DNA of 15,515 nt, taken from positions 1 to 15,515 of the forward strand of contig JBBRDK010000090.1 of assembly GCA_038203955.1 (NCBI GenBank). The letters are read 5' to 3'. The stretch's first letter is position 1. Every line of letters begins with the position of its first letter. Source of the DNA: JALYUA01 sp038203955 (lineage in GTDB: Bacteria; Acidobacteriota; Thermoanaerobaculia; UBA5066; Gp7-AA6). Positions 1 to 6,673 of the stretch are shown here, in pieces. The notes beneath the pieces were generated by a model. That model did no database searches. It was not told the origin of the DNA and saw only the letters and a list, made by a program, of their open reading frames with translations. Made by a program: the position numbers and the translations under genes.

Positions 1-66
1 ACCGGCGCCACCGACCGCGCCGGCTGAGAAAAAATAGTCTGCGGTTCTGCGGACCGGCGGACAATT

Positions 67-477
67 TTGCTGTTCGCGATCAAAGCCGAGGTCAGCGATC
101 GGCAGGCGGAGAGGTTCTCCTTCATCGCGCAGAAGACGATGTATGGGGGCAAGCAGATCGCCACAGGCGACACGGTCTTCGTCTTCGCGAGCGAGAACGA
201 GGGCGGCCCGGGTCTGATCGCGAGCGGCGTCGTCACCTCGGCCGAGGCGGTCGCGAAGAAACGCGGCGTCGACCGGCAGACGCCCCGCGTGAGCATCCGC
301 ATCCGGCGCACCGCGATCGCGAAGCGGCGGCTGGGCCGTAGCGAGCTCAAACGCTTCACCGACTGGAGCGACGGCCGGCCGGAGACCGAGCTCCATTTCA
401 AGTTCTATCGTCAGGCCACCAACAAGATCGCCGGCATCTCGGATGTCGCGGGAGCTTTCCTCCGGCGATTCTTCTGA
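67..477 (+). CDS. Conserved hypothetical protein, possible EVE/PUA-like fold
   Basis: A 136-residue protein of unknown function. The first half reads like a small beta-barrel: FAIKAEVS, then KTMYGGKQI, GDTVFVFASENEGG and a GLIASGVV strand. This pattern of a lysine-rich strand, 'GD-V-F-AS' and a 'G-V' strand resembles EVE/PUA-like domains, which bind modified nucleobases, but the match is by eye only. The second half is basic (RIRRTAIAKRRLGRSELKRF) and ends in a short FYRQATNKI segment. No signal peptide or membrane segment is visible. The start is TTG, with only a weak GGCGGA upstream; an in-frame stop at 25-27 limits extension. It is followed by a small hairpin and a separate ribosome binding site, so it is probably its own transcription unit. 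Coding is likely; function is not established. Confidence 0.75.
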   Translation: MLFAIKAEVSDRQAERFSFIAQKTMYGGKQIATGDTVFVFASENEGGPGLIASGVVTSAEAVAKKRGVDRQTPRVSIRIRRTAIAKRRLGRSELKRFTDWSDGRPETELHFKFYRQATNKIAGISDVAGAFLRRFF

Positions 478-483
478 CCCTCC

Positions 484-500
484 GACGCGGCGCCGGCGTC
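484..500 (+). terminator. Small GC hairpin after the first gene
   Basis: GACGC (484-488) and GCGTC (496-500) form a 5-bp stem around a 7-nt GC loop, seven bases after the stop codon. There is no T-tract, so it is not a standard intrinsic terminator. It may be a weak transcript end or chance in GC-rich DNA. Confidence 0.22.
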
Positions 501-549
501 TGCTACGCTCCGTCCAGAATCTCGCCACCGCCGCCCAGGAGGTCATGTT

Positions 550-1038
550 GTGCGCTCTCCGGTGAGCCTCGCCGTGCCGGTCGCCGCCACGATCGCGCTC
601 TTTTCGGGCGGCGGCTGCGCTTCCGGAGGCAGGCCCATGGACCTCGCGAGCGTGAAGGCCTTTGCGACCCGGTATACCGCGGCGTGGTGCAGCCAGGACC
701 CCTCGCAGGTGGCATCGCATTTTTCGGAGGACGGCTCGCTCACCATCAACGCGGGAGCTCCGTCGGTCGGACGCGCGGCGATCGCTGCTGCCGCGCGGGG
801 CTTCATGTCCGCCTTCCCCGACATGGTCGTGCGCATGGACGCGGTGCAGCAGAACGGGCCTGGCTTCATCTACCGCTGGACCCTGATCGGCACGAACACG
901 GGGCCCGGCGGGACCGGGAATCGCGTCCAGATCGGCGGGTATGAAGAGTGGGTCATCGGCGCGAGCGGCCTCATCTCCAGGTCTCTCGGTCATTTCGACG
1001 AGGCGGAGTACAAGCGTCAATTGGAAGGGCGCCCGTGA
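550..1038 (+). CDS. Exported NTF2-like (SnoaL/DUF4440-type) protein
   Basis: A 162-residue protein. Residues 1-22 form a hydrophobic export signal ending at SGGGC (Cys23). The lipobox is poor because position -3 is Gly rather than Leu, so lipidation is possible but uncertain. The rest fits the NTF2-like/SnoaL fold: an N-terminal helix with Y-T-A-A-W, HFSEDGSLTIN, a helix ending in F-P-D-M, then beta strands with RWTLIGTNTGPGGTGN and GGYEEWVI. This cone-shaped fold often binds or converts small hydrophobic molecules. A catalytic role is not evident here. The GTG start is chosen because AGGAGG (537-542) lies 7 nt upstream; the nearby ATG at 545 stops after a few codons. Its TGA overlaps the GTG of the next gene, so the two are probably translationally coupled. 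Confidence 0.82.
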   Translation: MRSPVSLAVPVAATIALFSGGGCASGGRPMDLASVKAFATRYTAAWCSQDPSQVASHFSEDGSLTINAGAPSVGRAAIAAAARGFMSAFPDMVVRMDAVQQNGPGFIYRWTLIGTNTGPGGTGNRVQIGGYEEWVIGASGLISRSLGHFDEAEYKRQLEGRP

Positions 1039-2138
1039 GTCGGGTGGCAGTCATCCGCTTCGTCTGTCTTCTCACCGTCGCGTTTCCCCTGGTCGCTCGC
1101 GCGGCGGATCTGCTAGGTTCCCTGGATTCGGCGTCGGCCGGCCGTTTCGCGGCGCTCGCGCTCCGATGTCTTCACCAGGAATATCCGAACAAGATCTCGC
1201 ACACGATGAAGGGCGATGCGGATGCGCGCGCGCCCCGTGAGCTGACGCCGGCTTTCTACGGCTGTTACGACTGGCATTCGGCGGTCCACGGCCACTGGCT
1301 CCTCGTGCGCCTGACCCGTCTGTATCCGGACGCCACATTTGCCCGGACGGCTCGAATGGAGCTCGCGCGCAGCTTAACTCCGCAGAACATCGCCGCGGAA
1401 GCCGCTTATCTGGAGCGTGCGGACCGCGCGTCCTTCGAGCGCCCTTACGGTCTCGCCTGGCTGCTGCAACTCTGCGCGGAGCTGCGCGAGTGGAGCGATC
1501 CACAAGCCAGGCAGTGGGCCTCGACCCTCGCGCCTCTGGAGGCTGCGGCGGGCAAGAAGCTCAAGACGTGGCTGCCCAAGCTTCAGTATCCGATCCGCAT
1601 CGGCGAGCACAGCCAGACGGCTTTCTCCTTCGGGCTGGTCTGGGACTGGGCCCGCGTCTCGGGCGACACGGACCTGCGGGCGCTGCTCGAATCGACCGCA
1701 AGACGCTTCTATCTGAATGACAAGAGCTGCCCGCTGGCTTACGAACCGTCGGGCGAGGATTTCCTGTCCCCCTGTCTTGCGGAGGCGGATTTCATGCGCC
1801 GCGTCCTGGACCGCCGTGCGTTCACCGAGTGGCTGACTGGGTTCATGCCAGGCATTCCCATCGATGCAGTCAAGACGTGGCTGACTCCCGGCATCGTGAC
1901 GGATCGATCCGATCCGAAGCTCGCGCACATCGATGGCCTCAATCTCAGCCGTGCCTGGATGCTGGAAGGGATTGCGTCCGCGCTGACTCCGACCGACCGG
2001 CGTGTGCCGGCTCTCCGCGCGGCAGCCGGTCGTCATCGTGAAGCGGCTCTGCCTGCGGTCACCGGAGAGCACTATGAAGGCGGACACTGGCTGGGCACGT
2101 TCGCCGTCTACCTGACCAGCCACGCGGGTCTACGCTGA
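1035..2138 (+). CDS. Exported DUF2891 family protein
   Basis: A 367-residue protein with a Sec signal (MSRVAVIRFVCLLTVAF, likely cleaved after ARA-A). The mature part carries the features I associate with DUF2891: ALALRCLHQEYPNKISH, then PRELTPAFYGCYDWHSAVHG around residues 68-86 (D79, W80, H81, H85, H87, W88), a repeated-helix middle, and an H-x-D-G-L-N-L-S-R-AW segment near the C-terminus. The helical, aromatic-rich layout suggests an alpha/alpha toroid, as in several carbohydrate-active enzymes, but the family has no established activity as far as I know. The GTG at 1035 is chosen over an in-frame start at 948 because it directly precedes the signal peptide and overlaps the upstream TGA. 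Third place in codon usage and length both look normal for an intact gene. Confidence 0.88.
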   Translation: MSRVAVIRFVCLLTVAFPLVARAADLLGSLDSASAGRFAALALRCLHQEYPNKISHTMKGDADARAPRELTPAFYGCYDWHSAVHGHWLLVRLTRLYPDATFARTARMELARSLTPQNIAAEAAYLERADRASFERPYGLAWLLQLCAELREWSDPQARQWASTLAPLEAAAGKKLKTWLPKLQYPIRIGEHSQTAFSFGLVWDWARVSGDTDLRALLESTARRFYLNDKSCPLAYEPSGEDFLSPCLAEADFMRRVLDRRAFTEWLTGFMPGIPIDAVKTWLTPGIVTDRSDPKLAHIDGLNLSRAWMLEGIASALTPTDRRVPALRAAAGRHREAALPAVTGEHYEGGHWLGTFAVYLTSHAGLR

Positions 2139-2179
2139 CCGGCCGGCGCTGCGGCTTGCGTGGCCAGAAGGAGAACGGC

Positions 2180-3670
2180 ATGAAGAGGCTCCCGGTCGTC
2201 CCTGCGGTGTGCGTCTTGATTCTGTTCTCACTCACGGTCGGCCGGCTCGAAAGCCAGGAGCGGCCCGCGGCGGCGCAGCGTTTCGATCTCGTGCTGACGG
2301 GAGGTCGGGTCATCGATCCGGAGACGGGACTCGACGCGGTCCGTAACGTGGGCATCGCGGGAGACACGATCCGACGAGTCACGACGGAACGGCTCGAGGG
2401 AGTTCGCACGATCGATGTCAGCGGTCTCGTGGTGGTCCCGGGGTTCATCGACCTGCACGAGCATGGGCAGAACCGGGAGGGGTACCGCCTGATGGCGCTG
2501 GACGGGGTGACCGCGGCGCTGGAGCTCGAGGTCGGCGTACCGGATGTCCGGCGTTTCATCGACGCGCGCGCCGGGCGCAGCCCGATCCATTTCGGGACGA
2601 CGGCCAGCTATCTGGCTGCGCGCGTCGTTGCCTGGGGCGTTCCGCTGCCGACGAGCGTGTTCGGGCCCGACTCCGGAATCGTTCCCAGGTCCGGGCCCGC
2701 CACCAATGAGCCGGCCTCTCCCGAGCGTCTCGAGCGGATCCTCGCCTCACTGCGCAGCCAGGTCCAGGCGGGCGCGCTGGGGATCGGCATGGGACTCGAG
2801 TACGCACCCGGCGCGACGCGACATGAAGTGATCGAAGTCTTCCGGCTGGCGGCGGCGCTCGGCAATCCGGTGTTCATCCATGTTCGCAGCAGCGGCCGCA
2901 TCGAGCCCGGCTCGGGAGTCGAGGCGGTCACCGAGGCCATCGGCGCTGCGGCCATCAGCGGCGCGGCCCTTCACATCGTACACATCAACAGCACCTGCAT
3001 GCGCGACTCGCTGGAATGCCTGTCGATGATCGGCGGCGCCAGGGCGAGAGGTCTGGACGTCACGACCGAGGCGTACCCGTACACGGCTGGAATGACGCTC
3101 ATCAACTCGGCGCTGTTCAATCCCGGCTGGCGCGAACAGCGAGGCCTCGACTACAGCGATCTGGAGCTGCCGGAGTCTGGAGAACGGCTCACTCGGGAGC
3201 GCTTCGAGGCCCTCCATGCGGCGCCGGAGCAACGTTTCATTCTGATTCACACGAATCCGGACGAGGTGGTGGATGCGATCATCGCCCACCCTCTCGTCAC
3301 CATTGCGAGCGACGGTGTGAAGGATCACCCGCGCGGGGCGGGAACCTATTCACGGGTGCTGGCGCGGTACGTCCGCGACCAGAAGAGGATCACGTTGAAC
3401 GAGGCGATCCGAAAGATGTCGCTGATGCCGGCGCAGCGCCTCGAAAAGGCGACCTCCGTGGCGAAACGCCTCGGGAGGCTCCAGCAGGGCGCCCAGGCGG
3501 ATGTCGTCGTGTTCGACCCACAGACCATTCAGGATCGGGCAACCTTCCGCGCTCCCACCGCGGCCAGCACGGGTGTGCGGTACCTGGTCGTGGCGGGCAC
3601 CGTCGTCGTCGATCAGGGTCGGATCGTGGAAGGCGCCGCCCCCGGCCGGGCGATCGTCCGTAACCCATGA
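2180..3670 (+). CDS. Exported N-acyl-D-amino-acid deacylase-type amidohydrolase
   Basis: A 496-residue metal-dependent amidohydrolase with a Sec signal (MKRLPVVPAVCVLILFSLTV). After a short beta-sandwich (VLTGGRVIDPETGLDAVRNV) come the TIM-barrel metal motifs: PGFIDLHEHGQN (H93, H95), an ALELEVG glutamate pair (E115/E117, likely bridging ligand), FIHVRSSG (H234), LHIVHINS (H265/H268) and ASDGVKDHPRGAGTYSRVL (catalytic D378). The C-terminal strand set (GRLQQGAQADVVVFDP) completes the composite domain. The layout fits D-aminoacylase/N-acyl-D-glutamate deacylase relatives, which remove acyl groups from D-amino acids. HEHGQN replaces the more common HTHYD-type motif, so the substrate may differ. 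The ATG is supported by AAGGAG at 2168-2173. It lies 41 nt after the DUF2891 gene and overlaps the next gene by ATGA. Substrate is unproven. Confidence 0.9.
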   Translation: MKRLPVVPAVCVLILFSLTVGRLESQERPAAAQRFDLVLTGGRVIDPETGLDAVRNVGIAGDTIRRVTTERLEGVRTIDVSGLVVVPGFIDLHEHGQNREGYRLMALDGVTAALELEVGVPDVRRFIDARAGRSPIHFGTTASYLAARVVAWGVPLPTSVFGPDSGIVPRSGPATNEPASPERLERILASLRSQVQAGALGIGMGLEYAPGATRHEVIEVFRLAAALGNPVFIHVRSSGRIEPGSGVEAVTEAIGAAAISGAALHIVHINSTCMRDSLECLSMIGGARARGLDVTTEAYPYTAGMTLINSALFNPGWREQRGLDYSDLELPESGERLTRERFEALHAAPEQRFILIHTNPDEVVDAIIAHPLVTIASDGVKDHPRGAGTYSRVLARYVRDQKRITLNEAIRKMSLMPAQRLEKATSVAKRLGRLQQGAQADVVVFDPQTIQDRATFRAPTAASTGVRYLVVAGTVVVDQGRIVEGAAPGRAIVRNP

Positions 3671-4029
3671 AGATGAACCGCATCACGCCGATGCTGCCCG
3701 TGAGGAGCATGCCGGCGAGCGTCGCGTTTTACGAGAAGCTCGGCTTCCGCGTCGAAAACAGACGGGATGAGAGGCGGTGGGCGATGCTTCGCTTCGACGA
3801 ATGTCGACTGATGGTGGATGAGTCCATCAACGGTCACCCGGACGGTCCCCGAACGTCGGTCGTCTACCTCTACCCGGATGATATCTCCGAGTTCCACCTG
3901 CGGGCGCGGAGAAACGGCCTGGTCGTGCCGGACCTGGAGGTCACCTTCTATGGCATGACCGAATTCCGGATCGACGACCCGGACGGGAATCGGTTGTGGA
4001 TTGGGCAAGGCGCTTCAACCAGAACCTAG
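3667..4029 (+). CDS. VOC (glyoxalase/bleomycin-resistance fold) protein
   Basis: A 120-residue vicinal-oxygen-chelate protein. It begins with PMLPVRSMPASVAFYEKLGF, the typical first beta-alpha unit, and ends with GMTEFRIDDPDGNRLWIGQ, where E99 is the usual metal-ligand position and DPDGN is the family turn. Two paired beta-alpha-beta-beta-beta modules fit the length. Members may be glyoxalases, dioxygenases or drug-binding resistance proteins; this sequence alone does not say which. The ATG overlaps the TGA of the deacylase gene (ATGA, 3667-3670), so translation is probably coupled and the protein belongs to the same operon. No signal peptide is visible, so it is expected in the cytoplasm, unlike the three exported products before it. 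Confidence 0.9.
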   Translation: MKMNRITPMLPVRSMPASVAFYEKLGFRVENRRDERRWAMLRFDECRLMVDESINGHPDGPRTSVVYLYPDDISEFHLRARRNGLVVPDLEVTFYGMTEFRIDDPDGNRLWIGQGASTRT

Positions 4030-4066
4030 GACCCGTGGACTCAAATGTCGCGAAGCTGGCAGTGAC

Positions 4067-4169
4067 GCCTGACCAACGGCATATAAAGCTCCGCCTACAC
4101 GTGCATCAGCGGACGCCGTCGGCTGCGCCGCCCGACGCTGAGCTCGCGGTGAGCTTTGAGACGTCAGAC
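4067..4169 (+). repeat. Imperfect inverted repeat resembling a degenerate attC site
   Basis: The outer ends are GCCTGAC (4067-4073) and GTCAGAC (4163-4169), which pair over 7 positions with one G-T wobble. Inside them AAAGCTC (4085-4091) pairs perfectly with GAGCTTT (4151-4157), and a central CGTCGG/CCGACG stem encloses a short loop. Known integron attC sites read RYYYAAC...GTTRRRY; here each core differs by a single matched change (A to G on the left, T to C on the right), which keeps pairing. Length (103 bp) is in the attC range, and the right spacer is 5 nt as expected, but the left spacer is 11 nt. No integrase gene is seen. It may be a decayed or divergent attC, or another structured element. 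Confidence 0.35.
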
Positions 4170-4234
4170 TGAGAGAACTCGGGAAGACTGGTTTTAGTTA
4201 CGTGTCACCAGCATAGAAAGGACGGAGGTCATCA

Positions 4235-4675
4235 ATGAGGGGCGAGAAGATCTTTGAGTACGATCTCGATGTCACGGGGGTGACGGACTACGGAGTGAGC
4301 CTGGATGCGATCCTTTCGGGCAAGGACAAAATACCGCCGCAGGGGATTCGCATCGACGTCGCGTTTGAGGGCGGCGCGATAGGACGTCTGGCGGGGCGAG
4401 TGCGGGGCATCGACTATGCGCGGATGCGCGCCGACGGCCGCATCGACCTTGATATTCGCGCCGTCGTCGAAACTGAGAACGGTTCCCGGATTGCGCTGTC
4501 CGCCGACGGCGTGGCCATGCTGCGCGTCGCTGAGCCGATCGCCGACCTTCTTGAGAACGTCAGCCTCAACACCGCGGCCGAGGAATATCTCTGGGTCAAC
4601 ACGCGACAGGTGTGGGGAGTTGGGACCGTGAATTTCGCGGTTGGAAAGATTCACATCGAAGCATACATGCAGTGA
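4235..4675 (+). CDS. DUF3237-like protein
   Basis: A 146-residue, beta-rich protein without a signal peptide. It shows a pattern I associate with DUF3237: a glycine-rich strand (FEGGAIGRLAGRVRGIDY), then RMRADGRIDLDIRAVVET followed by an E-N-G-S turn, and a C-terminal YLWVNTRQVWGVG segment leading to a final strand IHIEAYM. DUF3237 proteins are small beta-barrels with no settled activity that I know of. The ATG is supported by GGAGG at 4224-4228 with 6-nt spacing. It lies 65 nt after the attC-like repeat, and the MOSC gene follows after 50 nt with its own weak ribosome binding site. Codon use looks slightly less GC-biased than neighbours, which could reflect a separate origin, but this is only an impression. 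Confidence 0.78.
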   Translation: MRGEKIFEYDLDVTGVTDYGVSLDAILSGKDKIPPQGIRIDVAFEGGAIGRLAGRVRGIDYARMRADGRIDLDIRAVVETENGSRIALSADGVAMLRVAEPIADLLENVSLNTAAEEYLWVNTRQVWGVGTVNFAVGKIHIEAYMQ

Positions 4676-4725
4676 ATGTCCGGCCGCCTGAAGTGCAAAG
4701 AGGGCAGAGCGGAGTTGGAGCAGGC

Positions 4726-5502
4726 ATGCTCATGGAAATCGGACATGTGGAGGCGATCTTCCGGTATCCCGTGAAGTCCATGGGCGGCGAACGACTCGAG
4801 GTCGCCCGGCTGGGCTGGCACGGCCTCGATGGCGATAGGCGCCTGGCATTCCGGCGCATGGATGATCGCAGCGGGTTCCCGTGGCTGTCAGCAAGCAGGC
4901 TTCCCGACCTGATCCTGTTTGCTCCGCACCACCGTGACGACAGTGCCCCGGCAGACCTTCCTACGCATGTTCGCACGCCCGACGGCGATGAGATGCCTGT
5001 CTTCGGAGAGGACCTGGCCACGGAGGTCGGACGCCGGTACGGGGCTCCTGTGCAGTTGATGCAGTTGAGACATGGCATCTTCGATGAAGCGACCATCTCC
5101 GTGATCGCCTCCGATACGGTGCGCGAGATCGGACGACTCGCAGGGCGGAGCCCGGACGTGCGACGATTTCGCCCGAATGTTGTAGCTCGTTTACTGCGAC
5201 CGGGTCCCTTCCAGGAGGACGAGTGGGTGGGCGGCGTGCTCTCCTTCGGTGAGGGGGACGACGCGCCCGCCATCACCGTGACGATACGAGACGTTCGCTG
5301 CTCGATGGTGAACATTGATCCCGACTCGGCGAGTCTCGCTCCGGAAGTGATGAAGGCTGTCGTACGTGCGAACCAGAACAAAGCGGGAATCTACGGCGCG
5401 GTCACTCGCATCGGTCGACTGGCGGTCGGACAGACCATACGCCTCCGTGCGGCGACGGAGAAAGGAAACTCGGCTGGCCGAAACACAATGTCCCGGAACT
5501 GA
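4726..5502 (+). CDS. MOSC domain protein with MOSC N-terminal barrel
   Basis: A 258-residue protein. The N-terminal part (IFRYPVKSMGGERLEVA, then GLDGDRRLAF and GFPWLSASRLPDL) is the typical MOSC_N beta-barrel. The C-terminal part holds the MOSC domain with RFRPNVV, a strand set, and DVRCSMVNIDPDS, where Cys192 is the conserved family cysteine. MOSC proteins bind or transfer sulfur or molybdenum cofactor; related proteins reduce N-hydroxylated compounds (mARC, YcbX-like) or sulfurate the cofactor. No fused ferredoxin or aminotransferase domain is present. The ATG at 4726 is chosen because GGAG (4717-4720) precedes it; an in-frame ATG at 4732 is the alternative. An open frame extends upstream to 4612 inside the previous gene but looks non-coding there. 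Confidence 0.88.
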   Translation: MLMEIGHVEAIFRYPVKSMGGERLEVARLGWHGLDGDRRLAFRRMDDRSGFPWLSASRLPDLILFAPHHRDDSAPADLPTHVRTPDGDEMPVFGEDLATEVGRRYGAPVQLMQLRHGIFDEATISVIASDTVREIGRLAGRSPDVRRFRPNVVARLLRPGPFQEDEWVGGVLSFGEGDDAPAITVTIRDVRCSMVNIDPDSASLAPEVMKAVVRANQNKAGIYGAVTRIGRLAVGQTIRLRAATEKGNSAGRNTMSRN

Positions 5503-5508
5503 CGAATT

Positions 5509-5553
5509 GAGTGTGTCACACTCTCCCAAAATCCGGGACGCTCCCCGGGAGCG
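5509..5553 (+). promoter_or_regulatory. Two perfect palindromes between the MOSC and NTF2-like genes
   Basis: GAGTGTG (5509-5515) and CACACTC (5517-5523) are a perfect 7-bp inverted repeat around one base. CGCTCCC (5539-5545) and GGGAGCG (5547-5553) are another. The very short spacers fit protein-binding operators, or hairpins with 3-nt loops after opening one pair. No T-tract follows, so they are not convincing terminators. They lie in the presumed leader of the secreted NTF2-like gene. Confidence 0.35.
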
Positions 5554-5560
5554 CCTGCCT

Positions 5561-5578
5561 GCCCCGGCCCCCCGGGGC
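5561..5578 (+). promoter_or_regulatory. GC hairpin immediately before the Shine-Dalgarno
   Basis: GCCCCGG (5561-5567) and CCGGGGC (5572-5578) form a perfect 7-bp stem with a CCCC loop. It ends 2 nt before AGGAGG (5581-5586), the ribosome binding site of the next gene. Such a position could affect ribosome access or protect the transcript 5' region. It is seen in sequence; the role is inferred. Confidence 0.35.
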
Positions 5579-5591
5579 GAAGGAGGTGTGT

Positions 5592-6059
5592 ATGGTTGTT
5601 CGACGCTTCTCTGTGATTCTTCTGTTTCTCGCCCTGGCGGCCTTCGCCGGCACAGCAATGGGTCAGACCTGGAGCCCGGAGCAGCAGGAGATCTGGCGGT
5701 TCGAAGAGCAGCAATGGAAGATGGCCGCGGAGAAGGACCTGACCTGGATCGACAAGATGGTGCACCCCAACGTCAGCTACTGGGATGCGGACCGGCCGGC
5801 ACCGCAGAACAAGGCATCCCTCTTGCGGTGGAACCGCTTCAGCAACACCAACGCCACGGTCCTCGAGCAGGAGCTCTTCCCGATTTCGAACACGATCACG
5901 GGCAACATCGCCGTCGCGCAGTACCGCTATTCGATCGCGCGTGAGAACTACAAGAAGGATCGTGAGACCGTGGCCGGCCGCTACACGGATGTCCTTGTCA
6001 AGGAGGGTGGCCGTTGGCTGTTCCTCGCGTGGGCCGGCGGAGACGATCCCAAGAAGTAA
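5592..6059 (+). CDS. Secreted NTF2-like (DUF4440-type) protein
   Basis: A 155-residue protein. Residues 1-24 are a clear Sec signal (MVVRRFSVILLFLALAAFAG, cut near AMG-QT). The mature part has the DUF4440/NTF2-like layout: an N-terminal helix EQQEIWRFEEQQWKMAAEKD, then DKMVHPNVSYWD, a long helix/strand region, AVAQYRYSIA, and a closing RYTDVLVKEGGRWLFLAW strand pair that is very typical of this fold. The fold is a small-molecule-binding cone; no catalytic residue set can be assigned. The ATG at 5592 is decided by AGGAGG at 5581-5586, and by the signal peptide starting there; an upstream in-frame start at 5511 would put non-signal residues first. It is preceded by three palindromes and is likely its own transcription unit. 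Confidence 0.87.
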   Translation: MVVRRFSVILLFLALAAFAGTAMGQTWSPEQQEIWRFEEQQWKMAAEKDLTWIDKMVHPNVSYWDADRPAPQNKASLLRWNRFSNTNATVLEQELFPISNTITGNIAVAQYRYSIARENYKKDRETVAGRYTDVLVKEGGRWLFLAWAGGDDPKK

Positions 6060-6199
6060 GGCCTTTTCCATCCCCACTGAGGGCTCTCGGGCGTCTCGGA
6101 GAGGAGAACGGGAGGGGTTCTTCGGGTGGGATCAGTTTTCCGTCGAGTAAGCAAAACCGCTGCGCCTAGCCAACCGGAAGTCAGGGCGGTCTTTCTTTC

Positions 6200-6663
6200 G
6201 TGATCGAGATCGTCTCCGCCAAGGAGGCCCGGGAAATCGCGAGGTTCGCTCTCTTCTTCTGGAGTACCAGGCGTCGGTCGACGTCGACCTCGGCTTTCAG
6301 GGCTTTTCCGAAGAGGTCGCGGGGCTTCCCGGAGGGTATGCGCCTCCGTCGGGCAGGCTCCTCCTCGCGCGTGGCGAGGGGATCGCACGCGGATGTATCG
6401 CGCTTCAGGCGGTCGATGCCGAAACGTGCGAAATGAAGCGGCTCTTCGTGCGTCCGGCGTGGCGCAACTCGTGGGTCGGCCGCGTGCTCGTCGCGAGGCT
6501 CCTCGACGGAGCGCGCGGGATCGGATACCGAACCATCTGCCTTGATACGCTGCCTTCGATGACACGGGCGGCGGCGATGTACGAGTGGTTGGGGTTCAAG
6601 GAGATTCCCCCCTACCGCCACAACCCCGTGCCCGGCTCGCGTTTCATGGCCCTCTCGTTGTGA
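6200..6663 (+). pseudogene. GNAT acetyltransferase interrupted by a one-base frameshift
   Basis: The start GTG at 6200 encodes an N-terminus typical of GNATs (IEIVSAKEAREIA). The match then moves to the other frame from about 6241: EVRSLLLEYQASVDVDLGFQ, GLPGGYAPPSGRLLLARG and CEMKRLFVRPAWR, followed by LDTLPSM and LGFKEIPPYRHNPVPGSRFM to the stop at 6661-6663. That second frame has no ATG, GTG or TTG before 6433. Adding one G near 6238-6240 (GCGAG to GCGGAG) joins both parts into a 154-residue protein of ordinary length. The family transfers acetyl groups from acetyl-CoA. The CoA loop reads RNSWVG instead of R-x-x-G-x-G. Either a true pseudogene or a sequencing/assembly indel; the sequence cannot decide. 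Confidence 0.8.
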
Positions 6664-6673
6664 GGTGAGCACC

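Noticed and set aside
2..37. Possible C-terminal tail of an upstream gene (PAPPTAPAEKK then stop)
   Set aside because: Only 11 codons are in the window; another frame also stops at 25-27. Composition alone is not enough to call a gene.
504..509. TACGCT as a -10-like box before the first NTF2-like gene (also TATGCT at 10004-10009)
   Set aside because: Only a partial match, without a supporting -35 box; too common to claim.
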